A stretch of 64,000 nt of DNA from Spirosoma aerolatum (lineage in GTDB: Bacteria; Bacteroidota; Bacteroidia; Cytophagales; Spirosomataceae). Location: contig NZ_CP020104.1 of NCBI RefSeq assembly GCF_002056795.1, forward strand, positions 6,581,501-6,645,500, read 5' to 3'. The notes beneath the pieces were generated by a model. The model ran no database searches and was not told the DNA's origin. It saw only the letters and a program-made list of their open reading frames with translations. Position numbers and translations under genes: made by a program. Positions 44,464 through 54,855 of the stretch are shown here, in pieces. Numbering within the stretch: the first letter of the stretch is position 1; each line of letters opens with the position of its first letter.

Positions 44464-44850
44464 ATGGCAGATTTGAAAGCGTTCGCTGAGCAGCTTGTAG
44501 GCCTTACGGTTAAAGAAGTAAACGAACTGGCTGCTATCCTGAAGGATGAATACGGAATTGAGCCAGCAGCCGCTGCTCCCGTAATGGTAGCTGGTGGTGC
44601 CGCAGGTGGTGGCGATGCTGCTCCGGCAGTAGCTGAAAAAACGTCGTTCGACGTAATTCTGAAGTCGGCTGGTGCTGCTAAACTGGCTGTCGTTAAATTG
44701 GTTAAAGACCTGACCGGTCTGGGCCTGAAAGAAGCTAAAGAACTGGTAGACGGTGCTCCGAAACCAGTGAAAGAAGGTGTTGCTAAAGATGAAGCTGAAG
44801 CACTCCGTAAGCAGTTGGAAGAAGCTGGCGCTGAAGTAGAAGTTAAGTAA
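44464..44850 (+). CDS. rplL: 50S ribosomal protein L7/L12
   Basis: A 128-residue L7/L12. The N-terminal dimerisation region (about 1-33) is followed by an Ala/Gly-rich hinge ([16 protein letters not shown]) and the compact C-terminal factor-binding domain with [20 protein letters not shown]. Four to six copies per ribosome recruit translation GTPases. The extra stoichiometry needs higher translation than rplJ from the same mRNA; a palindromic repeat in the gap is the only obvious feature. Confidence 0.98.
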   Translation: MADLKAFAEQLVGLTVKEVNELAAILKDEYGIEPAAAAPVMVAGGAAGGGDAAPAVAEKTSFDVILKSAGAAKLAVVKLVKDLTGLGLKEAKELVDGAPKPVKEGVAKDEAEALRKQLEEAGAEVEVK

Positions 44851-44879
44851 GCTAAAGGCTCTTTCGCATATCACTCCAG

Positions 44880-44916
44880 ACAGGAGAGGCCAGACCAACG
44901 TCTGGTCTTTTCCTGT
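44880..44916 (+). terminator. Attenuator-like hairpin between rplL and rpoB
   Basis: ACAGGA...GGCCAGAC, loop CAAC, GTCTGGTC...TCCTGT is a 14-bp stem with a small internal loop. No T5+ run follows directly, which fits partial rather than full termination. Confidence 0.55.
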
Positions 44917-44923
44917 TTGGAGC

Positions 44924-44931
44924 TATTTTTG
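44924..44931 (+). promoter_or_regulatory. Putative -7 promoter element upstream of rpoB
   Basis: TATTTTTG matches TAnnTTTG exactly, just after the attenuator-like hairpin. No TTG is present about 20 bp upstream, so its activity is uncertain. Confidence 0.3.
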
Positions 44932-45112
44932 TCTAAAAGCACTTGCAAAAGACAAACTTATTTTTATTGCCTTATGTTATCTATTGACTCCCCAAGGGTT
45001 GGGTGACAGCCTGGAGAGTACTGGTTAGCGATTTATACATTACGATTTACGAGTTTTTCAGTAAAAAACCTAATTAATAAATTGTAATCCTGTAGATCGT
45101 GAATCAGATTCC

Positions 45113-45139
45113 GTGCCGTGGCATCTCTACGCCACGCAC
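45113..45139. repeat. GTGCCGTGGC/GCCACGCAC hairpin upstream of rpoB
   Basis: GTGCCGTGGC (45113-45122) faces GCCACGCAC (45131-45139) with loop ATCTCTAC. Its GTGGCA core resembles the hairpin at 26817, so it may be a relative. It lies 40 bp before the rpoB start. Confidence 0.5.
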
Positions 45140-45178
45140 CTATTTTAGAATCGGTTACGCACTAAACGAAGCACAATC

Positions 45179-48100
45179 TTGGCGACAAACGCGAAAATCA
45201 GTACACGCAAAAATTTTGCGACGATTCAGCCAGTGATTGGGTACCCAGATTTTCTGGATATCCAGGTAAAATCCTTCAAAGATTTTTTCCAGCTTGATAC
45301 GCCTTCCAACCAACGCTCAGAAGAGGGTTTGTTTAAGGTATTTCAGGAAAATTTCCCTATTACCGACTCCCGCGAAAACTTTAAGCTGGAGTTTATTGAT
45401 TACTCGGTCGATCCACCAAAGTATTCTGTGGATGAATCGATTGACCGGGGATTGACATATTCGGTGCCTCTGAAAGCCAAACTGCGTTTGTCGAACAGCG
45501 ATCCTGACAACGAGGATTTCGAAACGATTGAGCAGGAGGTGTTCTTAGGCAATATCCCCTATATGACTGAGAAAGGCTCGTTTGTCATTAACGGGGCTGA
45601 GCGGGTCATTGTTTCACAGTTGCACCGCTCTCCGGGTGTATTCTTCTCGATGAGTAAGCATACAAACGGAACAAAGTTGTATTCAGCCCGGATTATTCCG
45701 TTCAAAGGCTCCTGGATTGAATTCTCAACCGATGTTAATAACGTCATGTATGCCTACATCGACCGGAAAAAGAAATTCCCGGTAACGACATTGCTACGTG
45801 CCATTGGCTTCGGTTCCGATAAAGATATTCTTGATCTGTTTGGGCTATCGGAAGAAATTTCGGCAACACCCGCAAACTTGAAGAAGGCGATTGGTCGACG
45901 GTTGGCCGCCCGGGTTTTACGTACCTGGACGGAGGACTTTGTGGATGAAGATACGGGTGAAGTAGTGTCGATTAGCCGGAACGAGGTGCTACTGGAGCGC
46001 GATTCGGTGGTTTCGGCTGATGATATCGATGTCATTATGGATTCAGGTCAGAGTTCGGTAATCCTGCATAAGGAAGACATGAACATGGCCGATTACAATA
46101 TTATTTATAACACGCTGCAGAAAGATAGCTCGAACTCTGAGAAAGAAGCCGTCGAGCAAATCTATCGGCAACTGCGGAATGCTGACGCACCGGATGAACA
46201 AACGGCTCGGGAAATTATCCAAAGCCTGTTCTTCTCCGATAAACGTTACGACTTAGGTGACGTTGGCCGGTACCGGATCAACAAAAAACTGCAACTCGAT
46301 ATCTCGTCCGAAATGCGGGTACTGACAACCGAAGACATTGTCTCGATTGTGAAGTACTTAATCGGCCTGATTAACTCGAAAGCCGTTGTCGATGATATTG
46401 ACCACCTCAGCAACCGACGTGTTCGGACGGTAGGAGAGCAGTTATATGCTCAGTTCGGCGTAGGTCTGGCCCGTATGGCCCGGACTATCAAAGAACGGAT
46501 GAACGTTCGGGATAATGAGGATTTCAAACCCGTTGATCTGATTAATGCCCGTACATTGTCGTCGGTTATTAACTCGTTCTTCGGTACCAACCAGCTATCG
46601 CAGTTCATGGACCAGACCAATCCTCTGGCCGAAGTGACGCATAAGCGTCGTATGTCGGCCCTGGGGCCTGGTGGTCTGTCGCGTGAGCGGGCAGGTTTTG
46701 AGGTTCGTGACGTACACTACACGCACTATGGTCGTCTGTGTACCATCGAAACTCCCGAAGGTCCGAACATCGGTCTGATTTCGTCGCTTTGCGTTTACGC
46801 AAAAATCAACAGCATGGGATTCATCGAAACTCCGTACCGTATTATTGAAAACGGTAAAGTAGCGATGGACAAACCTGTGATGTACCTGACAGCTGAGGAA
46901 GAAGATACCCATTACATCGCTCAGGCCAATGCCGGTATCGATGCTAAGGGGAACTTCCAGGTTGATCGCCTGAAAGCACGGTTTGAAGGTGATTTCCCGA
47001 TGGCCGAACCAGCGAACGTAACCTTTATGGATATTGCTCCGAACCAGATTGTATCGGTAGCTGCTTCCATGATTCCGTTCCTTGAACACGACGATGCTAA
47101 CCGTGCCCTGATGGGTTCGAACATGCAACGTCAGGCCGTACCGCTGCTCCGTCCAGAGGCTCCAATTGTGGGTACTGGTCTGGAGGGTCGTGTTGCGGTT
47201 GACTCACGGACACTGGTAATTGCCGAAGCGGATGGTGTCATCGAGTTTGTAGATGCGACTAAGATTGTTGTTAAATACGATCTGGAAGAAGAAGAACTAG
47301 CTGTTTCGTTTGACGACGATCGAAAAACCTACAACCTCATCAAATTCCGCCGAACCAATCAGGATACCTGTATCAACCTCAAGCCGACCGTATTGAAAGG
47401 CCAACGGGTGAAGAAAGGTGATGTTCTCTGCGAAGGCTACGCTACCCAAGCTGGTGAGCTGGCTCTAGGACGTAACATGAAAGTAGCGTTCATGCCATGG
47501 CAGGGTTATAACTTTGAGGATGCTATCGTAATTTCGGAGCGGGTGGTTCGTGAAGATATTTTCACCTCCATCCATATCGAAGAATTCGAGTTGGAAGTAC
47601 GGGATACCAAACGTGGTGAAGAAGAGTTAACCTCCGAAATTCCGAACGTATCGGAAGAGACCGTTCGGAATCTTGACGAAAACGGTATCGTTCGTGTCGG
47701 TACAGAAGTTAAAGAAGGTGATATTCTGATTGGTAAGATCACGCCTAAAGGCGAAAGTGATCCTACCCCGGAAGAAAAACTGCTCCGTGCCATCTTTGGT
47801 GACAAAGCTGGTGACGTGAAAGATGCGTCGAAGAAAGCGCCACCGTCTCTGAAAGGCGTTGTTATCGATACCAAACTGTTTGCTCGTCCTGCTAAAGAAG
47901 AACGCGGCAAGCATAAGGACGAAGTAAAGGCCCTGATGAAGAAATACAGCCGTGAGTTGAACGACTTCCGCGCCCGTATGATTGAAAAAACAGTGGCTTT
48001 GCTTGAAGGTAAAACCAGCGCTGGTGTCAAACACAAGTTCGGAGACGAAATTGTCAGCAAAGGCGTAAAATTCAGCCGGAAAAACATCGTCGACAATCTA

Positions 48101-49048
48101 TTCCCAGACAAGAACGCCTATCGGGATGAAAGCGGTTATGCCGTTCCGGAAGAAGCCAATCTTCTGGCCGATATGAATCTGAACGACTGGACGGACGATG
48201 AAAAAACCAACGAGCTGATTACAGCACTGGTGAAAAACTATAACACCCGTCGTAGTGAGATCACGGGCCGATTCAAACGTGAACGGTTTACGCTTGAAGT
48301 AGGCGACGAACTACCGGCAGGTATTGTAAAACTGGCCAAAGTATACATTGCCAAGAAGCGGAAGCTGAAAGTAGGTGATAAAATGGCTGGTCGTCACGGT
48401 AACAAAGGGGTTGTAGCCCGGATCGTTCGGGATGAAGACATGCCGTTCCTCGAAGATGGAACCAAAGTCGACATCGTACTGAACCCACTGGGGGTACCTT
48501 CCCGGATGAACCTTGGCCAGATTTACGAAACGGTACTGGCCTGGGCAGGTCAGAAACTGGATCGTAAGTACGCTACACCCATTTTCGACGGAGCAACGGA
48601 GCAGCAGGTAGCTGACGAGCTGAACGCAGCAGGATTACCTTCGTTTGGCCGGACTTACCTCTACAACGGTCTGACCGGCGAACGCTTCGATCAGCCTGTA
48701 ACGGTTGGTATCATTTACATGCTGAAACTGGGGCACCTGGTTGATGACAAGATGCACGCTCGTTCGATTGGCCCCTACTCGCTCATTACCCAGCAACCAT
48801 TGGGTGGTAAGGCACAGTTCGGTGGTCAGCGATTCGGTGAGATGGAAGTATGGGCGTTGGAGGCATTCGGTGCATCGAACATCCTGCAAGAAATCCTGAC
48901 CGTTAAATCAGACGACGTTGTTGGTCGTGCGAAGGCATACGAAGCGATTGTGAAAGGTGAAAACCTGCCGAAGCCCAATATTCCTGAGTCGTTCAATGTA
49001 CTGGTGCACGAGTTACGTGGCTTGGCCCTTGAAATTACATTAGAGTAA
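45179..49048 (+). CDS. rpoB: DNA-directed RNA polymerase subunit beta (TTG start)
   Basis: A 1289-residue beta subunit. The start is TTG: the N-terminus [17 protein letters not shown] and the conserved YPDFLDIQ come directly after it, and no ATG or GTG lies between the upstream in-frame stop (45146) and this codon. The rifampicin-binding region [20 protein letters not shown] (continuing [12 protein letters not shown]) keeps the residues equal to E. coli D516, H526 and S531, suggesting no common resistance change there. Later conserved parts include [16 protein letters not shown] and [23 protein letters not shown] segments. It forms the catalytic core with RpoC. Confidence 0.98.
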   Translation: MATNAKISTRKNFATIQPVIGYPDFLDIQVKSFKDFFQLDTPSNQRSEEGLFKVFQENFPITDSRENFKLEFIDYSVDPPKYSVDESIDRGLTYSVPLKAKLRLSNSDPDNEDFETIEQEVFLGNIPYMTEKGSFVINGAERVIVSQLHRSPGVFFSMSKHTNGTKLYSARIIPFKGSWIEFSTDVNNVMYAYIDRKKKFPVTTLLRAIGFGSDKDILDLFGLSEEISATPANLKKAIGRRLAARVLRTWTEDFVDEDTGEVVSISRNEVLLERDSVVSADDIDVIMDSGQSSVILHKEDMNMADYNIIYNTLQKDSSNSEKEAVEQIYRQLRNADAPDEQTAREIIQSLFFSDKRYDLGDVGRYRINKKLQLDISSEMRVLTTEDIVSIVKYLIGLINSKAVVDDIDHLSNRRVRTVGEQLYAQFGVGLARMARTIKERMNVRDNEDFKPVDLINARTLSSVINSFFGTNQLSQFMDQTNPLAEVTHKRRMSALGPGGLSRERAGFEVRDVHYTHYGRLCTIETPEGPNIGLISSLCVYAKINSMGFIETPYRIIENGKVAMDKPVMYLTAEEEDTHYIAQANAGIDAKGNFQVDRLKARFEGDFPMAEPANVTFMDIAPNQIVSVAASMIPFLEHDDANRALMGSNMQRQAVPLLRPEAPIVGTGLEGRVAVDSRTLVIAEADGVIEFVDATKIVVKYDLEEEELAVSFDDDRKTYNLIKFRRTNQDTCINLKPTVLKGQRVKKGDVLCEGYATQAGELALGRNMKVAFMPWQGYNFEDAIVISERVVREDIFTSIHIEEFELEVRDTKRGEEELTSEIPNVSEETVRNLDENGIVRVGTEVKEGDILIGKITPKGESDPTPEEKLLRAIFGDKAGDVKDASKKAPPSLKGVVIDTKLFARPAKEERGKHKDEVKALMKKYSRELNDFRARMIEKTVALLEGKTSAGVKHKFGDEIVSKGVKFSRKNIVDNLFPDKNAYRDESGYAVPEEANLLADMNLNDWTDDEKTNELITALVKNYNTRRSEITGRFKRERFTLEVGDELPAGIVKLAKVYIAKKRKLKVGDKMAGRHGNKGVVARIVRDEDMPFLEDGTKVDIVLNPLGVPSRMNLGQIYETVLAWAGQKLDRKYATPIFDGATEQQVADELNAAGLPSFGRTYLYNGLTGERFDQPVTVGIIYMLKLGHLVDDKMHARSIGPYSLITQQPLGGKAQFGGQRFGEMEVWALEAFGASNILQEILTVKSDDVVGRAKAYEAIVKGENLPKPNIPESFNVLVHELRGLALEITLE

Positions 49049-49049
49049 C

Positions 49050-49121
49050 GGAGCAGGGAGCAGGGAGCAGGGGGCAGGGGTTGTTTCTAAAACATCCATG
49101 CTCCCTGCCCCACGCTCCAGG
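49050..49121. repeat. Word-based inverted repeat (GGGAGCAGG / CCTGCTCCC) between rpoB and rpoC
   Basis: GGAGCAGGGAGCAGGGAGCA... (49050-49080) is a tandem run of GGGAGCA units; the facing side 49098-49121 reads ATGCTCCCTGCCCCACGCTC..., its approximate complement. It starts 1 bp after the rpoB stop. It would fold in the rpoBC mRNA. Confidence 0.75.
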
Positions 49122-49152
49122 CTTCTCTTTTAAAACCTATAATCTCCAACCA

Positions 49153-52100
49153 ATGTCGTTCAAAAAGAACAAAAAACTCAATAGCGACTTCCAGAGCGTG
49201 ACCATCAGCCTGGCATCGCCGGAGTCTATTTTGGAGAGTTCCTACGGCGAAGTGACACAGCCGGAGACTATCAATTACCGGACCTACAAACCCGAAATGG
49301 GTGGCTTGTTCTGCGAGCGCATCTTCGGGCCTGTGAAGGACTGGGAGTGTCATTGCGGGAAATACAAGCGGATTCGCTACAAAGGCATTATCTGCGACCG
49401 TTGCGGGGTTGAAGTAACCGAGAAAAAGGTTCGCCGGGAGCGCATGGGGCACATCGAACTGGTGGTGCCTGTTGCTCACATCTGGTATTTCCGCAGCTTA
49501 CCCAACAAAATTGGTTATCTGTTGGGTCTTTCGACCAAAAAACTTGACCAGGTTATTTACTACGAACGGTATGTAGTTGTTCAGCCAGGGGTGAAAGCCG
49601 AAGATGGCATCAACCAGCTCGACTTCCTGACCGAAGATGAGTATCTGGACATCATTGACAAACTGCCCAGTAGCAACCAATACCTCGACGACAAAGACCC
49701 GAATAAATTCATCGCTAAGATGGGGGCTGAAGCGTTGGAGATGCTACTGTCTCGACTGAACCTGGACGAACTGTCTTACTCGCTTCGTCACTCTGCAGCT
49801 ACGGATACATCCCAGCAACGGAAAGCTGAAGCTCTGAAGCGACTGAAAGTAGTGGAAGCATTCCGGGAAGCCAATGGTCATATTGAAAACCGTCCTGAAT
49901 GGATGGTGATTAAAATGGTGCCCGTTATTCCGCCCGAACTGCGTCCGCTCGTTCCTCTTGATGGTGGTCGGTTTGCAACGTCCGATTTGAATGACCTGTA
50001 TCGTCGGGTAATTATCCGAAACAACCGTCTGAAGCGGCTTATCGAAATCAAAGCCCCTGAAGTGATTCTGCGGAATGAAAAGCGGATGCTTCAGGAAGCT
50101 GTCGATTCGCTGTTCGACAACTCGCGTAAAGTAAACGCTGTTCGTTCAGAAGGTAACCGGGCGCTGAAGTCGCTGTCCGACATGCTGAAAGGTAAGCAAG
50201 GTCGTTTCCGGCAAAACCTGCTCGGTAAGCGTGTTGACTATTCAGGTCGTTCGGTTATCGTAGTAGGCCCAGAGCTGAAGCTGCACGAATGTGGTTTGCC
50301 GAAAGATATGGCGGCTGAGTTGTTCAAGCCGTTCGTTATCCGCAAACTCATCGAGCGGGGTATTGTAAAAACCGTAAAATCGGCCAAGAAGATCGTTGAC
50401 CGGAAAGACCCTGTGATCTGGGATATTCTGGAAAACGTACTGAAAGGGCACCCTGTATTGCTCAACCGGGCTCCAACGCTGCACCGATTAGGTATCCAGG
50501 CGTTCCAGCCGAAGCTGATTGAAGGGAAAGCGATTCAGTTGCACCCACTCGTCTGTACAGCTTTCAACGCTGACTTCGACGGCGACCAGATGGCTGTTCA
50601 CGTGCCATTGGGTCAGGAAGCAATTCTGGAAGCCTCGTTGCTGATGCTGGCATCGCACAACATTCTGAACCCTGCCAACGGTGCGCCAATTACGGTACCA
50701 TCGCAGGACATGGTGTTGGGCCTGTATTATGTAACGAAAGGTCGCAAGAGCACGCCAGAATACCCAATTCCAGGCGAAGGCATGACGTTCTATGGTGCCG
50801 AAGAAGTAATTATCGGTATCAATGAAGGTCGGATTTCGAAACACGCCAACATTAAGTGCCGGGTTAAGGTTCGGGACGAAAATGGGGAGATCGTGTCTAA
50901 GGTAATAGACACTGTAGCTGGCCGATTGTTGTTCAACCAGGCTGTTCCTGAAGAAGTTGGTTACATCAACGAACTGCTCACGAAGAAAAAGCTGCAACAA
51001 ATCATTGCCTTGATCTTCAAGATTTCAGGTGGTGCCCGGACAGCTCAATTCCTCGATGAGATCAAAGAACTTGGATTCCAGATGGCGTTCAAAGGAGGTC
51101 TGTCGATTGGGCTGAGCGATGTGATGATTCCAGAAGCCAAACAGGGTCTGGTTGAAGAAGCCAAGGCTGAAGTACAGGGTGTTTGGGACAACTACCTGAT
51201 GGGTCTGATCACGGAGAACGAACGTTATAACCAGGTTATTGACATCTGGACGCGCGTAAACTCCCGTCTGACCGAAACGCTGATGAAGCAACTCGAAGCT
51301 GACCAGGGTGGTTTCAACTCAATCTTCATGATGATGCACTCGGGAGCCCGTGGTTCGCGCGAGCAGATTCGTCAGTTGGGTGGTATGCGGGGTCTGATGG
51401 CCAAACCACAGAAAAACCTGCAAGGCTCAGTTGGTGAGATCATCGAAAACCCGATTCTGTCGAACTTTAAAGAAGGTCTCGACGTGTTGGAGTACTTCAT
51501 CTCGACGCACGGTGCCCGGAAAGGTCTGGCCGATACCGCTCTGAAAACAGCCGATGCCGGTTACCTGACACGTCGTCTGCACGATGTGGCCCAGGATGTT
51601 ATCATCAGCGAAGAAGACTGTGGAACGCTGCGCGGTCTGCAGGTTTCGGCTCTGAAAGACAATGAAGATATTGTTGAGCCACTGTCCGAACGGATTCTCG
51701 GCCGTACGACGGTTCATGACATCTACGATCCGCTTTCGAAAGATCTGATCATCGGCGCTGGCGAACTGATTACAGAAGAAGTTGCCGCACAGATCGACGA
51801 AACCAGCATCGAAACGGTAGAAATCCGTTCGGTACTAACCTGCGAATCGCGTCAGGGTGTTTGCGCCAAGTGTTACGGACGTAACCTGGCATCGGGCCGG
51901 ATGGTCGACATCGGTGAGGCCGTTGGCGTTATCGCTTCGCAATCCATCGGTGAGCCAGGTACCCAGCTTACGCTTCGTACCTTCCACGTAGGTGGTACCG
52001 CTTCGAACATTGCGGTCGATGCATCGATCAAAGCGAAATTCGATGGTCTGATCGAGTTTGAAGAAATGCGGACGGTTGAATCGGAAGATGCTGAAGGTAA

Positions 52101-53502
52101 CCCACAAACGGTCGTAATGGGCCGTTCGGGTGAAGTTCGGATCGTGAATCCTGATGACCGGAACCAGGTTCTGATCAGCAATAACGTACCGTATGGTGCA
52201 TTCCTGCGGGTGAAAGAAGGCGATATAGTGAAGAAGGGCGATGACATCTGCGCATGGGACCCCTACAACGCCGTTATCCTTTCTGAATTGACGGGTACGC
52301 TGACCTTCGACGCCATTGAAGATGGTATTACCTATCGTGAAGAGTTCGACGAACAGACGGGCTTCCAGGAGATGGTAATCATCGAAAGTCGCGACAAGGC
52401 AAAGAACCCAGCCATTGTTGTACAGGGAACGACAACGCTGACGCTTCACCTGCCTGATAATGATGGCGGTCCGCTTCAGAAGAGTTATAACTTACCTGTT
52501 GGTTCACGTCTGGTTGTAAAAGCCGGGCAAAAAATCAAAGCAGGTCAGCCATTGGCGAAAATTCCACGTAACGTTGGTAAAACCCGCGATATCACGGGTG
52601 GTCTGCCACGGGTAACGGAATTGTTCGAAGCCCGGAACCCATCGAACCCGGCTGTAGTGAGCGAGATCGACGGTGTAGTAACCTACGGTACAATTAAGCG
52701 GGGTAACCGCGAAATCTTCATCGAGTCGAAAGACGGCACGAAGAAGAAATACCTTGTACCACTCTCGAAGTTCATCCTTGTACAGGATAACGACTTCGTA
52801 CGGGCAGGTGCTCCGCTCTCAGATGGTGCCATTACGCCAAGCGATATTCTGGCTATTAAAGGGCCAACGGCTGTTCAGGAATATCTGGTGAATGAAATTC
52901 AGGAAGTTTACCGCCTGCAAGGGGTGAAAATCAACGATAAGCACATCGAAGCCATCGTGCGTCAGATGATGCAGAAAGTTGAAATCATCGACTCAGGCGA
53001 CACCAACTTCCTCGAAGGTCAGGTTGTGGATAAGTGGGCTTTCCGTGAAGAAAACGACAAAGTCCTTGATGCCAAAGTCGTTATGGACGCTGGTGACTCG
53101 CCAAACTTCAAGCCAGGGATGATCGTTACAAGCCGTCAGCTTCGCGATGAGAACTCCAGCCTGAAACGCCGTGACATGGCTCTGGTGACTGTTCGTGATG
53201 CTATGGCTGCCGTTTCGCAACCAACGCTGATGGGTATTACACAGTCGTCACTGGGTACTGATAGCTTCATTTCGGCGGCTTCCTTCCAGGAAACGACGAA
53301 AGTATTGAGCGAAGCGTCGATCCGTGGTAAGCGTGATACACTCGAAGGTTTGAAAGAGAACGTGATTGTAGGTCACCTGATTCCAGCGGGTACGGGTATT
53401 CGTCGTTACCAAAACGCGATTGTCGGCTCGAAGGAAGAGTTGGAGACCATCACCGAATCGCGCGACCAGTTCGCCCGCAGCAAAAAACGGGCAACGGTAT
53501 AA
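49153..53502 (+). CDS. rpoC: DNA-directed RNA polymerase subunit beta'
   Basis: The frame is open from 49081, but translation most likely starts at the ATG at 49153 ([16 protein letters not shown]), because the upstream part is repeat sequence; this gives 1449 residues. The zinc-binding C-x-C...C-x2-C ([24 protein letters not shown]), the catalytic [12 protein letters not shown] (three Mg-binding Asp), and the trigger loop/bridge helix region are present, and a second Cys cluster ([17 protein letters not shown]). It forms the active centre of RNA polymerase. It ends the rplK-rpoC cluster with a strong terminator. Confidence 0.98.
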   Translation: MSFKKNKKLNSDFQSVTISLASPESILESSYGEVTQPETINYRTYKPEMGGLFCERIFGPVKDWECHCGKYKRIRYKGIICDRCGVEVTEKKVRRERMGHIELVVPVAHIWYFRSLPNKIGYLLGLSTKKLDQVIYYERYVVVQPGVKAEDGINQLDFLTEDEYLDIIDKLPSSNQYLDDKDPNKFIAKMGAEALEMLLSRLNLDELSYSLRHSAATDTSQQRKAEALKRLKVVEAFREANGHIENRPEWMVIKMVPVIPPELRPLVPLDGGRFATSDLNDLYRRVIIRNNRLKRLIEIKAPEVILRNEKRMLQEAVDSLFDNSRKVNAVRSEGNRALKSLSDMLKGKQGRFRQNLLGKRVDYSGRSVIVVGPELKLHECGLPKDMAAELFKPFVIRKLIERGIVKTVKSAKKIVDRKDPVIWDILENVLKGHPVLLNRAPTLHRLGIQAFQPKLIEGKAIQLHPLVCTAFNADFDGDQMAVHVPLGQEAILEASLLMLASHNILNPANGAPITVPSQDMVLGLYYVTKGRKSTPEYPIPGEGMTFYGAEEVIIGINEGRISKHANIKCRVKVRDENGEIVSKVIDTVAGRLLFNQAVPEEVGYINELLTKKKLQQIIALIFKISGGARTAQFLDEIKELGFQMAFKGGLSIGLSDVMIPEAKQGLVEEAKAEVQGVWDNYLMGLITENERYNQVIDIWTRVNSRLTETLMKQLEADQGGFNSIFMMMHSGARGSREQIRQLGGMRGLMAKPQKNLQGSVGEIIENPILSNFKEGLDVLEYFISTHGARKGLADTALKTADAGYLTRRLHDVAQDVIISEEDCGTLRGLQVSALKDNEDIVEPLSERILGRTTVHDIYDPLSKDLIIGAGELITEEVAAQIDETSIETVEIRSVLTCESRQGVCAKCYGRNLASGRMVDIGEAVGVIASQSIGEPGTQLTLRTFHVGGTASNIAVDASIKAKFDGLIEFEEMRTVESEDAEGNPQTVVMGRSGEVRIVNPDDRNQVLISNNVPYGAFLRVKEGDIVKKGDDICAWDPYNAVILSELTGTLTFDAIEDGITYREEFDEQTGFQEMVIIESRDKAKNPAIVVQGTTTLTLHLPDNDGGPLQKSYNLPVGSRLVVKAGQKIKAGQPLAKIPRNVGKTRDITGGLPRVTELFEARNPSNPAVVSEIDGVVTYGTIKRGNREIFIESKDGTKKKYLVPLSKFILVQDNDFVRAGAPLSDGAITPSDILAIKGPTAVQEYLVNEIQEVYRLQGVKINDKHIEAIVRQMMQKVEIIDSGDTNFLEGQVVDKWAFREENDKVLDAKVVMDAGDSPNFKPGMIVTSRQLRDENSSLKRRDMALVTVRDAMAAVSQPTLMGITQSSLGTDSFISAASFQETTKVLSEASIRGKRDTLEGLKENVIVGHLIPAGTGIRRYQNAIVGSKEELETITESRDQFARSKKRATV

Positions 53503-53521
53503 GCCTCGATATAAATTCTAC

Positions 53522-53556
53522 AAAAAGCCCCGCTCAGAAATGAGTGGGGCTTTTTG
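53522..53556 (+). terminator. Rho-independent terminator of rpoC
   Basis: AAAAAGCCCCGCTCA (53522-53536) pairs with TGAGTGGGGCTTTTT (53541-53555), with one G-T pair, ending in T5. Confidence 0.93.
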
Positions 53557-53585
53557 TAGCTTATCATTCAATGGAGTTCTTATCG

Positions 53586-54599
53586 TCAAAACGAAATGAC
53601 CCACTTACCAATCGTTTTTCCAGATTCCAACTGAGCATGGGCTTGTCTGAAATTATCGGCTGTCAAACCATGCAACGTGTGCGTATGGGTGGTTTTCAAT
53701 ACACCCTCATCCAGAAGCTCAGCCACCCGGTCAAGAATAAAGTGCTGCTCAATCATGTCGTCGGTCTGATAGGTTGAGCGGGTATACATAAATTCCCAGG
53801 AAAAACTAACGCTCTTGTTTTTCAGCTTGTTTAGCAACACCGGGACAGAACTACCTGTGATGGAGGCAATGTGCCCCTGTGGCTTAATTAGCTCAACCAT
53901 GGCATCCCAATAGAGATTAGCATCCACAAAATCAACGATGTAGTCTACGTAGTGAAAGCCTGCATTCCGAACTTCGGCTACGAGGTCTCGGTGATTGACG
54001 ATTATATCGGCCCCCATTTTTTTGCACCAGTCGATGGTCTCGGGGCGCGAAGCCGTAGCAATTACAGTCAAACCCAGCAGTTTTTTCGCAAGTTGAATAG
54101 CAATCGATCCTACACCCCCTGCCCCACCAATGATCAGCAAAGTCTTCGTTCGATCTCGCTCGACCGAAAGGCGCATCCGGTCGAAAAGGATTTCCCAGGC
54201 TGTTAAAGCCGTCAACGGGATAGCAGCAGCCGCTTCGGCCGATAACCCATAAGGTTTACGGCCCACAATACGCTCATCAATGAGTTGAAACTCGGCGTTA
54301 CTACCTGGTTTCGTTATATCACCGGCATAGTACACCTCATCACCCACATTGAATAAACTCACGGCATCGCCAACCGCTTCTACTACGCCCACGGCATCCC
54401 AGCCAATAATTTTAGGCTGTTCAAGTACAGTATCTTTTGCCGAATTCTGCCGGATTTTAAAGTCCACCGGATTTACCGATACGGCTTTGACTTTTACCAG
54501 TAACTGACGGCCATCGGGCGTTGGCTTATCTGTTTCAAACTCAATAAAACTATCTGCATCTGTGATCGGAAGCGACGTTTTGAACCCTACTGCTTTCAT
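53586..54599 (-). CDS. Zinc-binding-type alcohol dehydrogenase / quinone oxidoreductase family
   Basis: A 337-residue MDR-superfamily protein of the zeta-crystallin-like quinone reductase group (the type named 'zinc-binding alcohol dehydrogenase family protein'). NADPH binding: IIGGAGGVGSIAIQLAKKL (about 156-174). GWDAVGVVEAVG and VNPVDFKIR are typical for the group, while the catalytic zinc Cys is absent, so it probably reduces quinones or enones with NADPH without metal. It is convergent to rpoC and preceded by a -7-like element. Confidence 0.88.
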   Translation of the reverse strand: MKAVGFKTSLPITDADSFIEFETDKPTPDGRQLLVKVKAVSVNPVDFKIRQNSAKDTVLEQPKIIGWDAVGVVEAVGDAVSLFNVGDEVYYAGDITKPGSNAEFQLIDERIVGRKPYGLSAEAAAAIPLTALTAWEILFDRMRLSVERDRTKTLLIIGGAGGVGSIAIQLAKKLLGLTVIATASRPETIDWCKKMGADIIVNHRDLVAEVRNAGFHYVDYIVDFVDANLYWDAMVELIKPQGHIASITGSSVPVLLNKLKNKSVSFSWEFMYTRSTYQTDDMIEQHFILDRVAELLDEGVLKTTHTHTLHGLTADNFRQAHAQLESGKTIGKWVISF

Positions 54600-54743
54600 T
54601 ATTAATATCGTTTTATATACAATTTATCCACCAGATCGATACCCTGTCAGATCTTTGTATATCCGGGTATTATCGGTTACTTAACCATGCAAAGTTGGCA
54701 TAAAGCCTGTACAAAGACCTATATAAAAATCGGGCGTTCGATA

Positions 54744-54751
54744 CAAATTTA
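54744..54751 (-). promoter_or_regulatory. Putative -7 promoter element for quinone oxidoreductase gene
   Basis: On the minus strand 54751-54744 reads TAAATTTG, an exact TAnnTTTG match about 145 bp before the start codon at 54599. The leader would be long; no -33 TTG is clear. The 256-bp gap around it holds no other feature I can support. Confidence 0.3.
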
Positions 54752-54855
54752 CAGGAGTATGTATTTGTAGTAGAGCCTAGATTATGAGGATATACACCGA
54801 TCTAAATCATAGCCGAAGCGTAGATTCGGTACCCTAAAAATCTGCGTTATATGTG

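Larger units (their letters stand above)
44851..45178. other. rplL-rpoB intergenic region (attenuator, possible promoter)
   Basis: A 328-bp gap without a supported gene. It holds the long hairpin at 44880-44916, a -7-like TATTTTTG at 44924-44931, an A/T-rich middle with weak ATTTACGA words (45028-45110) and the CGTGGC/GCCACG hairpin at 45113-45139. Many bacteria attenuate transcription between rplL and rpoB so that RNA polymerase subunits are made below ribosomal protein level. Confidence 0.6.

Noticed and set aside
46578..46790. Rifampicin resistance changes in RpoB
   Set aside because: The residues equivalent to D516, H526 and S531 are wild type in the visible sequence.
49081..49152. N-terminal extension of RpoC from 49081
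   Set aside because: The extension is translated repeat sequence; [14 protein letters not shown] at 49153 is the natural beginning.
54800..54830. CCGAA/TTCGG hairpin after the TonB receptor gene as a terminator
   Set aside because: The stem is only 5 bp and no T-run follows, so it cannot be supported.
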